A stretch of DNA of 64,000 nucleotides from Streptococcus parasanguinis (GTDB lineage: Bacteria; Bacillota; Bacilli; Lactobacillales; Streptococcaceae). The notes under the pieces were generated by a model. It was not told the DNA's origin, ran no database searches, and saw nothing but the letters and a program-made list of their open reading frames with translations. Position numbers and translations under genes: made by a program. Shown here in pieces: positions 49,629 to 59,394 of the stretch (the first letter of the stretch is position 1; every line of letters starts with the position of its first letter). The DNA is taken from contig NZ_JAHZPC010000004.1 in NCBI RefSeq assembly GCF_019929185.1, positions 124,001 to 188,000 of the forward strand. The letters are read 5' to 3'.

Positions 49629-50807
49629 ATGAATCGACATGCAGTCCAATTAATTGCTCGTGGAGCGATCAATCGAATGGGAAATATGCTCTATGATTAC
49701 GGGAATAGTGTCTGGCTGGCCTCGATGGGGACGGTAGGAAAGACAGTGTTGGGGATCTATCAGATTTCTGAACTTGTCACCTCCATTCTAGTCAATCCAT
49801 TTGGTGGTGTGATCTCAGACCGGTTTTCTCGTCGCAAGATTTTGATGACGACCGACTTGGTTTGTGGTCTCCTTTGTTTGGGCATTTCTTTTATCACGAA
49901 TGATAGCTTGATGATTGCGGCCCTGATTTTTGCCAATATTGTCCAGGCCATTGCCTTCGCTTTCTCTCGTACAGCTAATAAAGCCATTATCACAGAAGTC
50001 GTAGAGAAGGACGAGATTGTGACCTATAATGCCCACTTGGAGTTGGTCTTACAAGTAGTTGGTGTCAGCTCTCCTGTGTTCTCTTTCCTTGTTTTACAAT
50101 TTGCCAGTCTCCATGCGACCCTCTTACTGGATGCACTGACCTTTTTCATCGCCTTTGTCCTAGTGGCATTCCTTCCGAAAGAAGAAGCCAAAGCTCAAGA
50201 GAAGAAGCCTTTTACGGGAAAAGATATTTTTTCGGATATGAAAGATGGACTAGACTACATCTGGCATCAGAAAGAAATTTTCTTTCTCCTCTTGGTGGCT
50301 TCCAGCGTCAATTTCTTTTTTGCAGCTTTTGAGTTTTTACTTCCCTTTTCCAATCGACTCTACGGGGTCAAGGGGGCTTACGCGACCATCTTAACATTGG
50401 GGGCTATTGGCTCCATCATCGGAGCCTTGATTGCTAATAAATTTAAATCAAGCATGGAGATGCTTCTCTTCTTATTGATTTTAACAGGAGTGGGAGTTTT
50501 CATGATGGGCTTGCCCCTTCCTCACCTTCTTACCTATTCTGGAAATTTAGTCTGTGAACTCTTTATGACAATTTTCAACATTCACTTTTTTACCCAAGTG
50601 CAAACCAAGGTAGAAGGAGACTATCTGGGCAGGGTCTTAAGCACCATTTTTACCCTAGCCATTCTCTTTATGCCCATCGCAAAAGGCTTGATGACCTGGT
50701 TACCAAGTGTTCGAGTAGAATCCTTTATCCTGATTGGAGCTGGAGTTATTCTCTTTTCACTCCTAGCACAAGTAGTCGCAAAAAAATTGCATGCAAAAAG
50801 TCATTAG
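49629..50807 (+). CDS. MFS efflux transporter, second tandem paralogue
   Basis: Also 392 residues and colinear with the gene before it, with motif A GGVISDRFSRRKI. Differences are spread through the protein (for example GILVNP to SILVNP, SRPANK to SRTANK), and silent changes are frequent, so the duplication is old and both copies are intact. It has its own promoter inside a hairpin loop and its own terminator. Confidence 0.88.
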   Translation: MNRHAVQLIARGAINRMGNMLYDYGNSVWLASMGTVGKTVLGIYQISELVTSILVNPFGGVISDRFSRRKILMTTDLVCGLLCLGISFITNDSLMIAALIFANIVQAIAFAFSRTANKAIITEVVEKDEIVTYNAHLELVLQVVGVSSPVFSFLVLQFASLHATLLLDALTFFIAFVLVAFLPKEEAKAQEKKPFTGKDIFSDMKDGLDYIWHQKEIFFLLLVASSVNFFFAAFEFLLPFSNRLYGVKGAYATILTLGAIGSIIGALIANKFKSSMEMLLFLLILTGVGVFMMGLPLPHLLTYSGNLVCELFMTIFNIHFFTQVQTKVEGDYLGRVLSTIFTLAILFMPIAKGLMTWLPSVRVESFILIGAGVILFSLLAQVVAKKLHAKSH

Positions 50808-50818
50808 AAAAGCATGAA

Positions 50819-50842
50819 AAAAGCACCGATCGGTGCTTTTTT
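50819..50842. terminator. Bidirectional terminator between MFS2 and the LapA-like gene
   Basis: AAAAGCACCGA pairs with TCGGTGCTTTT, a perfect 22-bp palindrome with T runs on both sides. It serves both convergent units. No element copy is present here, unlike at three other convergent junctions. Confidence 0.88.
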
Positions 50843-50870
50843 AGTTGTTATTTTTTTCTTCTGTCTTGAT

Positions 50871-51128
50871 TTACTTCTTTGCTTCTTCCAGTTGCTTTTG
50901 AGTGCTCTTAAGTTCTCTTTTTAGGGAGAAGCCCTTTGAAAAATTAACCAAGGTCATGACGAATGCACCTAAGAGGACACAGAGCAAGATCAGAATGATC
51001 AAAGGCAATTTAAATTGGACCAAGAGGAAATTTACGGTAACCGATTGCATGTTTGCAAGGGAAATACCAGCAATCAATAAAATTAAAAGTAATAAAGCAA
51101 AGTAGTGTAGATTATTTTTGTTCATCAT
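50871..51128 (-). CDS. LapA-like (DUF1049) membrane protein
   Basis: An 85-residue protein with two spans (about 8-26 and 42-64) and a charged C-terminal helix (KRELKSTQKQLEEAKK) facing the cytoplasm, the shape of LapA/DUF1049 proteins. AAGGAG precedes the double ATG. It follows gatD by 7 nt and is last in the murT-gatD unit. Function unknown. Confidence 0.8.
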   Translation of the reverse strand: MMNKNNLHYFALLLLILLIAGISLANMQSVTVNFLLVQFKLPLIILILLCVLLGAFVMTLVNFSKGFSLKRELKSTQKQLEEAKK

Positions 51129-51135
51129 TATCTCC

Positions 51136-51924
51136 TTATTGTTCAGCAGGGGCCTTGCTTTTCACATCAGCGTATTCTTCCGGCTGCTCTAGGCTTAGAA
51201 TCTCCTCATAAGCCGGTAGGGAAAGGTCCTTGCCATATTTATTTTTTAAAGCAGTGCTCACTAGGCGATAGGCCAAATTGGCATTTCGGGACAAGATAGG
51301 ACCGTGGAAGTAGCTGCCAAAGACGTTCTTGTAATGAACCCCTTCGCATCCATCTTCTTTGTTGTTCCCATTTCCATAGACGACCTTGCCCAGTGGTTTT
51401 TCATCCTCAGCCAAGAAGGTCCGACCTTGGTGGTTCTCAAAACCATAATAGGTTTCGTTAAATTCTTCGTTATGGATTTTGATATCACCGATATAGCGGT
51501 TGTTGACTTGGTTGAGCGTATAGTGGCCCATAATACCGAGGCCCTCAATGCGTTTGCCAGAAGCTTCAATGTAGTATTGGCCTAGAAGTTGAAAGCCACC
51601 ACAGATAGCAAGGACTACCCCATCGTCATGAATAAAGCGTTCGAGGTCTTCTTTTTTATCTGGTAGATCCTCGGATACAATGGTCTGTTCGTAGTCTTGC
51701 CCGCCGCCGAAAAAGGCGATATCGTAGGCATCAGGGTCGAACCGGTCTTTGAGAGAGACGATATCAACAGTGACATGGGCTCCAAGCTTTTCCGCAACGT
51801 ACTTGAGCATGAGGATATTTCCATTGTCCCCATAGGTATTCATTAAGTTGCCATAGAGATGGGCAATGCGCAGGCTGTAGGGATACTGTGCCTGATCAGA
51901 AGATTCTAGGGAAGTATAAGTCAT
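51136..51924 (-). CDS. gatD: Lipid II isoglutaminyl synthase, glutaminase subunit
   Basis: A 262-residue CobB/CobQ-type glutamine amidotransferase. The catalytic cysteine is C108 in [11 protein letters not shown], with the conserved His in [18 protein letters not shown] or after it. It produces ammonia for MurT, which amidates D-Glu of lipid II. The start overlaps the murT stop (TAATG). The pair is essential in pneumococcus. Confidence 0.94.
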   Translation of the reverse strand: MTYTSLESSDQAQYPYSLRIAHLYGNLMNTYGDNGNILMLKYVAEKLGAHVTVDIVSLKDRFDPDAYDIAFFGGGQDYEQTIVSEDLPDKKEDLERFIHDDGVVLAICGGFQLLGQYYIEASGKRIEGLGIMGHYTLNQVNNRYIGDIKIHNEEFNETYYGFENHQGRTFLAEDEKPLGKVVYGNGNNKEDGCEGVHYKNVFGSYFHGPILSRNANLAYRLVSTALKNKYGKDLSLPAYEEILSLEQPEEYADVKSKAPAEQ

Positions 51925-53267
51925 TAGTGCATCTCCTTTTCAATCAGGTGTTCTTGGGCCAAGAGTTCACGGAATTCTAGCATGGCTGTATAGGTAGCTA
52001 AAATGTAAGCATGAGGGGTTTCCTGTTGCTGGATACGTTGGAAGACCTCTTTTAATTCAGCCATTTCAGTGATCTGGTCAGCAGGATAGCCAGTGACCCG
52101 GAGTCGCCGAGCGATCTCAGAGTGGCGTACTCCTCCGGCGTTAATCTCTGGGATGTCCATCTGGGTGATTTGCTCAAAGTCCGCATCCCAGATCCAGCTG
52201 GTGTCGATCCCATCTGCATAATTCGCGTTGAGAAGCACAGACAAGCTGAAGGAATACGGCGCTAGTTTGATCATTTCAATAGCCTGAGTAGCTCCAACTG
52301 GATTTTTGATCAGGACTAGGGTACATTCCTTATCCCCAATCTTAAAGGTTTCCTGACGACCGAAGACAGCGCGGCTGCGATCAAATCCTTGCTTAATCAC
52401 TTCAGGTTGAACCCCAAAGAATCCAGCAACAGAGACAGCTGCTAAGGCATTGTAGATGTTGTAGAGACCACCGATATTGATGTGGTAATCTTGCCCTTGG
52501 ATCCGGAAGTTGGAAGATCGATGGGTTAAAGAGATGAGGTCCGATACGGCATAGGTCAGAGGGGGCCGGTGGAAACCACAGTGTTCACAGATATAATCTC
52601 CCAGGTTAGCATAGGTATTGAGCTTGTACTTGAGGATGTTGTGGCAATGCGGGCACAGGATTCCTTCGGTATTGTAATGGGCTAGTTGTGGCTCTGATTT
52701 TTCTGTATCAAATCCATAATATTGGATCGGATTGGATAAGGTCTGACTATTAAATAGCGGACTATCTCCATTTAACAGAACCGTCGCAGTTGGGACCTTG
52801 TGAATGGCATCCAAAATCATTTGGTAGGTCGTATAGATCTCACCGTAGCGGTCCATCTGGTCTCGGAAAATATTGGTGACCACAAAAAGGCTGGGCTTAA
52901 TATAATCACAAATCCGAGATAGGCTGGCCTCGTCGATTTCTAGTACCGCAATCGGTCGATTTGATTTCGAATGTTTGGCCCGTAAAAAGGTCGTTGTAAT
53001 CCCAGAGATCATATTGGCTCCGCTTGGATTGGTCAAAATCGGTCCAAACGCTTCTTGGAGAATACCTACGGTTAGTGCAGTGGTCAGGGTTTTCCCATTT
53101 GTCCCTGTAATCACAACAATCTCATAGTTTTTTGCCAGTTGACTGAGAATATCTTTATCAAATTTGAGGGCTACTTTACCTGGTAGGGTTGATCCCCGCC
53201 CCATTTTTTCTAGAATAGAGCCGGAAAGCTTTCCTGCCAGAAGGCCCAAGGTTGTATTTATCTTCAT
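51924..53267 (-). CDS. murT: Lipid II isoglutaminyl synthase, Mur ligase-like subunit
   Basis: 447 residues. The ATP loop is GTNGKTLTT (about 55-63). A Cys4 zinc-ribbon insert (CPHC ... CEHC, about 205-230) marks MurT, and a C-terminal DUF1727 domain follows. It activates the D-Glu carboxylate for amidation with ammonia from GatD. No Shine-Dalgarno is seen; a TGA-TAAAAT box ends seven bases before the ATG, so the mRNA is probably leaderless. It is divergent from cdaA. Confidence 0.94.
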   Translation of the reverse strand: MKINTTLGLLAGKLSGSILEKMGRGSTLPGKVALKFDKDILSQLAKNYEIVVITGTNGKTLTTALTVGILQEAFGPILTNPSGANMISGITTTFLRAKHSKSNRPIAVLEIDEASLSRICDYIKPSLFVVTNIFRDQMDRYGEIYTTYQMILDAIHKVPTATVLLNGDSPLFNSQTLSNPIQYYGFDTEKSEPQLAHYNTEGILCPHCHNILKYKLNTYANLGDYICEHCGFHRPPLTYAVSDLISLTHRSSNFRIQGQDYHINIGGLYNIYNALAAVSVAGFFGVQPEVIKQGFDRSRAVFGRQETFKIGDKECTLVLIKNPVGATQAIEMIKLAPYSFSLSVLLNANYADGIDTSWIWDADFEQITQMDIPEINAGGVRHSEIARRLRVTGYPADQITEMAELKEVFQRIQQQETPHAYILATYTAMLEFRELLAQEHLIEKEMH

Positions 53268-53274
53268 AAATCAT

Positions 53275-53283
53275 ATTTTATCA
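53275..53283 (-). promoter_or_regulatory. Extended -10 promoter of murT
   Basis: On the minus strand TGA-TAAAAT, hexamer at 53280-53275, seven bases before ATG 53267. Confidence 0.65.
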
Positions 53284-53323
53284 TAAAAAGCATCAGAAGG
53301 TTACAGAAAAATCTGTTGAAACA

Positions 53324-53332
53324 TGTTATAAT
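53324..53332 (+). promoter_or_regulatory. Extended -10 promoter of cdaA-cdaR-glmM
   Basis: TGT-TATAAT, hexamer at 53327-53332. The predicted transcription start (about 53339) is the A of an ATG opening an 11-codon leader frame. Confidence 0.65.
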
Positions 53333-53338
53333 AAGGTG

Positions 53339-53374
53339 ATGTCTTTTAGAGAAGTGGTAGGTATGAGAATATGA
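53339..53374 (+). CDS. Putative 11-residue leader peptide overlapping cdaA
   Basis: The frame reads MSFREVVGMRI and stop. Its ATG lies six bases after the -10 box, at the predicted start of transcription, so it would be read from a leaderless mRNA. Its TGA overlaps the cdaA ATG as ATGA (53371-53374), the usual sign of coupled translation, and cdaA itself has only a weak Shine-Dalgarno (GGTAGG, rather far). Existence of the peptide is inferred. Confidence 0.4.
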   Translation: MSFREVVGMRI

Positions 53375-54219
53375 ATATTCAACAGTTTACAAATCCACAA
53401 TTTTGGACCAGTTTGTTCCCGAATTGGTGGAGTATTATTATCAATATCATCGATATTGCCCTGGTGGCTTGGTTGTTGTATTTTTTGATCAAGGCCATCG
53501 TAGGGACTAAGATCATGATTTTGGTTCGTGGAGTTATTATCTTTTTCTTGGTGCAGTTTTTAGCCAATTTCTTAGGGCTCACGACTATTTCATGGCTGAT
53601 CAATCAAGTGATTACCTATGGGGTTATCGCCCTGGTTGTGATTTTCTCCCCTGAGATTCGGATTGGTTTAGAGCGTCTGGGCCGGGCGACAGAATTCTTT
53701 ACGACGAGTGAAGTCAGTCAGGAAGAAAAGATGGTACAGGCCTATGTCAAGGCAGTAGCTTATATGAGCCCACGTAAGATTGGTGCCTTGGTAGCTATTC
53801 AAGGAGCCAGAACCCTTCAGGAATATATTTCCACAGGGATTCCTCTAGATGCAGATATTTCAGGAGAATTGCTGATTAATATCTTCATTCCTAATACTCC
53901 TTTGCATGATGGAGCCGTCATTGTCCGCAATGATAAAATCGCTGTTTCTTGTGCCTACCTGCCCTTGACCGAAAACACTGGAATTTCAAAAGAGTTCGGA
54001 ACGCGTCACCGCGCAGCCATTGGTTTGTCTGAAGTTTCGGATGCCTTTACCTTTGTGGTATCAGAAGAAACGGGCGGGATCTCTGTGACCTATAATGGAA
54101 CCTTCCGACATGATTTAACCTTAGAAGAGTTCGAGGCAGAATTGAGAGCCTTCTTGGTTCCTGAAGAGAATAAAACGACTAGTTGGAAAGAGCGTCTATT
54201 TGGGAGGGTAACAAAATGA
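53371..54219 (+). CDS. cdaA: Diadenylate cyclase CdaA
   Basis: 282 residues: three N-terminal membrane spans (to about residue 80) and a DAC domain with the DGA motif in LHDGAVIVRND and RHR in GTRHRAAIGLSE. It makes c-di-AMP, which controls potassium and osmolyte balance and wall homeostasis. It shares a 4-nt overlap with cdaR and an operon with glmM, the conserved Firmicute arrangement. Confidence 0.96.
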   Translation: MNIQQFTNPQFWTSLFPNWWSIIINIIDIALVAWLLYFLIKAIVGTKIMILVRGVIIFFLVQFLANFLGLTTISWLINQVITYGVIALVVIFSPEIRIGLERLGRATEFFTTSEVSQEEKMVQAYVKAVAYMSPRKIGALVAIQGARTLQEYISTGIPLDADISGELLINIFIPNTPLHDGAVIVRNDKIAVSCAYLPLTENTGISKEFGTRHRAAIGLSEVSDAFTFVVSEETGGISVTYNGTFRHDLTLEEFEAELRAFLVPEENKTTSWKERLFGRVTK

Positions 54220-54965
54220 GATCGAAAAAAGAATTTCTTTATGTTTTTGCCTCCGTCTTATTGTCCTTTATCTTGTTTATTAATGCGTCATCCTTTAATT
54301 TTCAAAATAATAGTAGCGCTAGACAAGTGAGTTCAGAGACCTACACCAATACCTTGACCAATATTCCAATTGATGCCAAGTACAATGACAAGACATACTT
54401 TGTCAGTGGGTTAACATCAGAGGTAACGGTCTTTCTAAAGGGTTCAAACCGGGTCGCTCTAGCAAGCGAAATGCAGCCAGGAACGCGAAAATTTCGCGTG
54501 GTAGCCGATCTTCGTAAGGCCAAGGAAGGTACCGTCGAAGTACCGTTGATTGTAGAAGATCTTCCGGCTGGTTTGACCGCAACCGTAGAGCCTCAAAAAG
54601 TTTCTGTAAAAATCGGGAAGAAAGCGAAAAAATCGTTTGCGGTCAGGGCCACGATCCCGGACAATCAAATTGTGGATGGAATAACGGTATCGGATATTAC
54701 TCTTGAAACCACCAAGGTAGAAGTGACCAGCGATCAAGAAACCTTGAGTCGCATTGATCATGTCCAAGCGGTCTTCCCATCCAGTGAGATCATTAGTGGA
54801 AATTATAGCGGAACTATTTCCTTAAATGCAGTAGATGCCCAAGGAAATGTTCTACCAGGTTTGGTCAAGCCGAGTGAAACACGGATTCAAGTGACCACAA
54901 AGAGTAGCTCGTCTACGTCAAGCTCAAGCAGCTCGTCGTCGACCTCCTCCAGTTCAAGTAATTAG
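54216..54965 (+). CDS. cdaR: CdaA regulator CdaR (YbbR domains)
   Basis: 249 residues counted from ATG 54216, which overlaps the cdaA stop (ATGA). One N-terminal span (FLYVFASVLLSFILFINAS) precedes outer YbbR repeats (TNIPIDAKYNDKTYFVSGL, LIVEDLPAGLTATVEPQKV and a third). The C-terminus is a run of Ser/Thr. It binds and tunes CdaA at the outer face. A start 33 nt upstream inside cdaA is open but lacks support. Confidence 0.92.
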   Translation: MRSKKEFLYVFASVLLSFILFINASSFNFQNNSSARQVSSETYTNTLTNIPIDAKYNDKTYFVSGLTSEVTVFLKGSNRVALASEMQPGTRKFRVVADLRKAKEGTVEVPLIVEDLPAGLTATVEPQKVSVKIGKKAKKSFAVRATIPDNQIVDGITVSDITLETTKVEVTSDQETLSRIDHVQAVFPSSEIISGNYSGTISLNAVDAQGNVLPGLVKPSETRIQVTTKSSSSTSSSSSSSSTSSSSSN

Positions 54966-54987
54966 AAAGTAAAAAAGGTAATTAAGA

Positions 54988-56337
54988 ATGGGTAAATATT
55001 TTGGAACGGACGGTGTCCGTGGAGAAGCAAATGTAGAATTAACGCCAGAATTGGCTTTTAAACTAGGTCGTTTCGGTGGCTATGTCTTGAGCCAACATGA
55101 AGAAGAAACACCCTTGGTATTTGTTGGGCGTGATACGCGTATTTCTGGTGAAATGTTGGAGCATGCCTTAATTGCTGGACTCTTATCTGTTGGGATTCGT
55201 GTCTACAAGTTGGGTGTGATTGCAACACCTGGTGTTGCTTACCTAGTTCGTACGGAAAAAGCCAGCGCCGGGGTGATGATTTCTGCTAGCCACAATCCAG
55301 CCTTGGACAATGGCATCAAATTCTTTGGTGGTGATGGCTTCAAATTGGATGATGATCGCGAGCTTGAAATTGAGGCCTTGCTTGATGCGGCTGAAGATAC
55401 GCTTCCACGTCCAAGTGCGCAAGGTTTAGGAACGGTCATGGAATATCCAGAAGGCTTGCGTAAGTATCAAGAATTCCTTGTATCGACAGGCGTCCAACTC
55501 GAGGGCATGCACGTAGTCTTAGATACAGCAAATGGTGCAGCCTCTACTAGTGCCCGTCAAATATTTGCAGATTTGGGAGCTCAATTGACCGTCATCGGTG
55601 AAAACCCAGATGGTTTGAACATCAATGATGGGGTTGGTTCTACTCACCCAGAGCATTTGCAGGAGAAAGTGAAAGAAGTAGGCGCAGCGATTGGTCTTGC
55701 CTTTGACGGAGACAGCGATCGCTTGATTGCTGTTGATGAAAATGGAGAGATCGTAGACGGAGATAAGATCATGTACATCATCGGTTCTTATCTTTCAAGC
55801 AAAGGCTTGCTCGAAAAAAATACGATCGTCACAACCGTTATGTCTAATCTCGGCTTCCACAAGGCATTAGATGCGAAGGGAATTCAAAAAGAAATCACAG
55901 CTGTCGGAGACCGCTATGTTGTTGAAGAAATGCGCAAGTCTGGGTACAATCTTGGTGGTGAACAATCTGGTCACGTAGTCATCATGGATTACAACACAAC
56001 TGGTGATGGTCAATTAACAGGCGTTCAATTGACGAAAATCATGCAAGAAACCGGTAAGAAATTATCTGAATTGGCTGCTGAAGTAACCATTTATCCACAA
56101 AAACTGGTTAATATCCGGGTTGAAAATAGTATGAAAGACAAGGCGATGGAAGTTCAAGCCATCCGTGAAATCATTGAAAAGATGGAAGCGGAAATGGCAG
56201 GAAATGGTCGCATCCTTGTTCGCCCTAGTGGTACTGAACCACTGCTTCGTGTCATGGCAGAAGCACCAACCCATGAAGAAGTGGACTACTATGTAGATAC
56301 CATTGCTGCAGTTGTTCAAGCAGAGATCGGACTTTAA
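54988..56337 (+). CDS. glmM: Phosphoglucosamine mutase
   Basis: 449 residues. The phosphoserine loop is SASHNP with the active Ser101; metal loop DGDSDR and sugar loop GGEQSGH are present, and the phosphate loop [12 protein letters not shown]. It converts glucosamine 6-phosphate to glucosamine 1-phosphate for UDP-GlcNAc. Third gene of the cdaA operon; GlmM is known to bind and inhibit CdaA in several Firmicutes. Confidence 0.97.
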   Translation: MGKYFGTDGVRGEANVELTPELAFKLGRFGGYVLSQHEEETPLVFVGRDTRISGEMLEHALIAGLLSVGIRVYKLGVIATPGVAYLVRTEKASAGVMISASHNPALDNGIKFFGGDGFKLDDDRELEIEALLDAAEDTLPRPSAQGLGTVMEYPEGLRKYQEFLVSTGVQLEGMHVVLDTANGAASTSARQIFADLGAQLTVIGENPDGLNINDGVGSTHPEHLQEKVKEVGAAIGLAFDGDSDRLIAVDENGEIVDGDKIMYIIGSYLSSKGLLEKNTIVTTVMSNLGFHKALDAKGIQKEITAVGDRYVVEEMRKSGYNLGGEQSGHVVIMDYNTTGDGQLTGVQLTKIMQETGKKLSELAAEVTIYPQKLVNIRVENSMKDKAMEVQAIREIIEKMEAEMAGNGRILVRPSGTEPLLRVMAEAPTHEEVDYYVDTIAAVVQAEIGL

Positions 56338-56384
56338 CCTTGTAAAAAACATGGCTCGCAAACAGGTGAGAAAAGGAGGAAGTT

Positions 56385-57747
56385 ATGAAACAGGTCCGTC
56401 AAATTGTATGGTCACTTGTCTTAGTGCTAACGGTTGTATTTGCAAGTGTTTTTACTAAAACAATTCATGCTGCAGAAGTCTCGTCTTATACACAGACAGC
56501 AAGCTTAACGAAAGATGGCAATACTTTAACGAATGGGAGCAAGGTGTTGACGAATGAAAAATTGTCAGCTAGCATTTCTTTGACCTTCCCTGATTCGCAA
56601 GCCATTCAAGCTGGTGATACTTTAACACTTAGCTTACCAAAAGAATTAACCCTCTACACAGCATTGGAATTCAATGTTCTTGAGGAAGGCCAATCAAATG
56701 GTCAGACTGTGGGGAAAGCTGTCGTTAATACAGCTAAGAAAACAGTGACTGTTACCTTTAATGATTATTTCGCATCTCATCCACTCAATAAAACGAGTTG
56801 CTCTTCATTTTGATGTAAAAGTAGACTCCGAAGTAGTTACAAAAACATCTCCAATCCAATTTAAATTAGGGAATACGAACTTTTCATTGAATTATGAAAA
56901 GACAGATGGGGAAGCTGGAGAATACGAGATGAAATACGGCTATCAAGATAAGTCTGATCCAACCATTGTTAAATGGCGTATTCTCTTAAATGCCCGTCAA
57001 GATATCCTCCGTGGAATGGTCATTAAAGACCAATTTGGAGATGGTTTAACTCTGGTTGAAGGTAGCTTGCGTGCGGTTCGCTATGCTCCTGTAGAAGGTG
57101 GGATCAAGAACGAAGCTCAGATCTTGAGTCTCCCAGTTCTGGATAACTTTACTAAAAAAGCTGTTTTCGATAAGAATGCAGATGGCAAGACCACTGGTTT
57201 TACGATTGAATTTGGTGATAACTACAATTGGCCAATGTATATTGAATATTCTACAAAAGTAGCTCCTGGAACGAAAGTCGGTGATCTTGTTCATAACACG
57301 CTAACATGGACAGCAACTAATTTCCCAGCACCGCGTAGTTTAACCCGTGAAGTGAGATTAGAATCAGGATCTGGCGAAGGATTGGGTGAGAAAGAACAAA
57401 CACCACCGACACCTAGCTCAACCTCATCATCAAGTTCTAGTTCATCATCAAGCTCATCATCCTCATCAAGTTCTAGTTCATCATCAAGTTCATCATCTTC
57501 AACGAGTTCTAGTTCATCATCAAGTTCATCATCTTCAACGAGTTCTGGTTCTACATCGAACTCAACATCCACATCAAGTTCTTCATTGAAATCATCTTCA
57601 TCTTCTGTTAAAGAAGAAGCCCCAAAACCTGGTAAGAAAAAAGTTCTTCCAAGTACAGGTGAAAAGATGACACCGGTGGTTCTTGTCATGGGTGTCTTCC
57701 TAGCAGTTCTATCGGTTGGTATTTTACGTGTAAGAAAAGATTCCTAA
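56385..57747 (+). pseudogene. LPxTG surface adhesin gene with a single frameshift
   Basis: Two overlapping frames make one protein. The first (56385-56813) gives a signal peptide ending near TIHAAE and an Ig-like adhesin start, then runs off into NKTSCSSF and stop. The second carries on the same fold (RVALHFDVKVDSE), a Ser-rich stalk and a sorting signal LPSTGEK with span and basic tail. The frames meet at an A4 run, 56790-56793; with three A the sequence reads NKRVALHF without break. Full length would be about 453 residues, wall-anchored by sortase. It may be a true loss, a phase-variable switch or a sequencing error. A strong AAAGGAGG precedes the start, 47 nt after glmM. Confidence 0.85.
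57415..57610 (+). repeat. Serine-codon repeat tract in the LPxTG gene
   Basis: About 65 codons that are nearly all Ser (TCA, AGT, TCT, AGC) with a few Thr. An imperfect unit of about 36 bp (AGTTCTAGTTCATCATCAAG and the following TTCATC-rich part) recurs near 57451, 57502 and 57541. Such tracts change length by slippage and form the stalk through the wall. Confidence 0.85.
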
Positions 57748-57760
57748 ATCTATTCATAAA

Positions 57761-57787
57761 AGATCAGACCTTTGTCTGGTCTTTTTG
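57761..57787 (+). terminator. Terminator after the LPxTG gene
   Basis: AGATCAGAC (57761-57769) pairs with GTCTGGTCT (57774-57782), then TTTTT. Confidence 0.85.
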
Positions 57788-57799
57788 TGTAGACTCGAT

Positions 57800-57828
57800 T
57801 TGAAAAATCCCCTATTTCGTGGTAAAAT
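57800..57828 (+). promoter_or_regulatory. Promoter of the DUF4044-obgE unit
   Basis: TTGAAA (57800-57805), 17-nt spacer, TAAAAT (57823-57828). Confidence 0.75.
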
Positions 57829-57864
57829 AGGGCTAATGAATTTATAGTAATCGAGGTATTAGAA

Positions 57865-57996
57865 GTGGCTTTTGGAGATAACGGAAAACGTAAAAAAACA
57901 CCATTTGAAATGATCACGATGGTTGTTATTGTGATTATGTTGATTGTAACGGTTGGTGCAATCTTTGCAACCGCAATTGGTGCTCTTTCTTACTAA
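57865..57996 (+). CDS. DUF4044 small membrane protein
   Basis: A 43-residue frame from GTG 57865, preceded by GAGGT. A basic start (GDNGKRKKTPFEMI) leads into one hydrophobic span. This matches the DUF4044 family, found just before obgE in streptococci. Function unknown. It is 33 nt before obgE and surely cotranscribed. Confidence 0.82.
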   Translation: MAFGDNGKRKKTPFEMITMVVIVIMLIVTVGAIFATAIGALSY

Positions 57997-58029
57997 GACG
58001 CACACAGAAATAAAGGAAATCATCTATTT

Positions 58030-59343
58030 ATGAGTATGTTTTTAGATACAGCCAAGATTAAGGTCAAGGCTGGTAATGGTGGCGATGGCATGGTGGCTTT
58101 TCGTCGCGAAAAATATGTCCCTAATGGCGGACCTTGGGGTGGTGATGGAGGTCGTGGTGGCAATGTCATCTTCGTAGTAGACGAAGGCTTGCGCACCTTG
58201 ATGGACTTCCGTTATAACCGACATTTCAAAGCCCAAAATGGGGAAAAAGGAATGACCAAAGGGATGCACGGACGGGGAGCAGAAGATCTCTATGTACGAG
58301 TCCCTCAAGGAACGACCGTCCGAGATGCTGAGACTGGCAAGGTCATTACAGACCTAGTTGAAAATGGACAAGAGTACATTGTCGCACACGGTGGCCGTGG
58401 CGGACGTGGAAATATTCGTTTTGCTACTCCAAAGAATCCAGCTCCAGAGATTTCTGAGAATGGGGAACCTGGTCAGGAACGCGAACTCGAATTAGAACTC
58501 AAGGTATTGGCAGACGTTGGTTTGGTTGGCTTCCCTTCTGTTGGGAAATCTACCCTTCTTAGTGTCATCACTTCAGCCAAACCAAAGATTGGAGCTTATC
58601 ATTTCACAACCATCGTTCCAAACTTGGGCATGGTTCGGACACCGTCAGGTGAATCCTTTGCAGTCGCAGACCTTCCTGGATTGATTGAAGGAGCTAGCCA
58701 AGGTGTCGGATTAGGAACCCAGTTCCTTCGTCACATCGAGCGCACTCGAGTTATCTTGCATGTTATTGATATGTCTGCCAGTGAAGGACGTGACCCTTAT
58801 GAAGACTATGTTCAAATCAATAAAGAGCTTGAAACCTATAATCTTCGTTTGATGGAGCGACCTCAGATTATCGTGGCAAATAAGATGGATATGCCAGAAA
58901 GCCAGGAAAATTTGAAAGAGTTCAAGAAGAAATTGGCAGCCAATTACGATGAGTTTGATGAACTGCCACAGATCTTCCCGATCTCTAGTTTGGCGCATCA
59001 AGGTTTGGACAACTTGTTAGAAGCAACAGCAGAATTGTTAGACAAAACGCCAGAATTCCTCTTGTATTCAGAAGACGAAATGGCCCAAGAAGAAGTCTAC
59101 TATGGCTTTGATGAAGACCAGCCAGCCTTTGACATCAGTCGGGATGACGATGCCGCTTGGGTCTTGTCTGGTGAAAAACTTGAAAAACTCTTTAATATGA
59201 CGAATTTCGATCGGGATGAAGCGGTCATGAAATTTGCTCGTCAATTGCGTGGCATGGGTGTTGATGAAGCTCTCCGTGCGCGTGGGGCAAAAGATGGCGA
59301 TATCGTCCGGATCGGTAAATTTGAATTTGAGTTTGTAGATTAG
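58030..59343 (+). CDS. obgE: GTPase Obg
   Basis: 437 residues in three domains: the glycine-rich Obg fold ([20 protein letters not shown]), the G domain with GFPSVGKST (about 167-175), DLPGLIEGA and NKMDMPE, and the C-terminal OCT domain. An essential ribosome-associated GTPase linked to 50S assembly and (p)ppGpp response. Confidence 0.97.
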   Translation: MSMFLDTAKIKVKAGNGGDGMVAFRREKYVPNGGPWGGDGGRGGNVIFVVDEGLRTLMDFRYNRHFKAQNGEKGMTKGMHGRGAEDLYVRVPQGTTVRDAETGKVITDLVENGQEYIVAHGGRGGRGNIRFATPKNPAPEISENGEPGQERELELELKVLADVGLVGFPSVGKSTLLSVITSAKPKIGAYHFTTIVPNLGMVRTPSGESFAVADLPGLIEGASQGVGLGTQFLRHIERTRVILHVIDMSASEGRDPYEDYVQINKELETYNLRLMERPQIIVANKMDMPESQENLKEFKKKLAANYDEFDELPQIFPISSLAHQGLDNLLEATAELLDKTPEFLLYSEDEMAQEEVYYGFDEDQPAFDISRDDDAAWVLSGEKLEKLFNMTNFDRDEAVMKFARQLRGMGVDEALRARGAKDGDIVRIGKFEFEFVD

Positions 59344-59394
59344 GATAGATCCCCAGCGGATCAAGGATTCCAAATAAGAAGTGAGGCTTTTTCA

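Noticed and set aside
57291..57689. 132-codon antisense frame rich in Asp/Glu/Leu
   Set aside because: Produced by the complement of the serine-codon tract.
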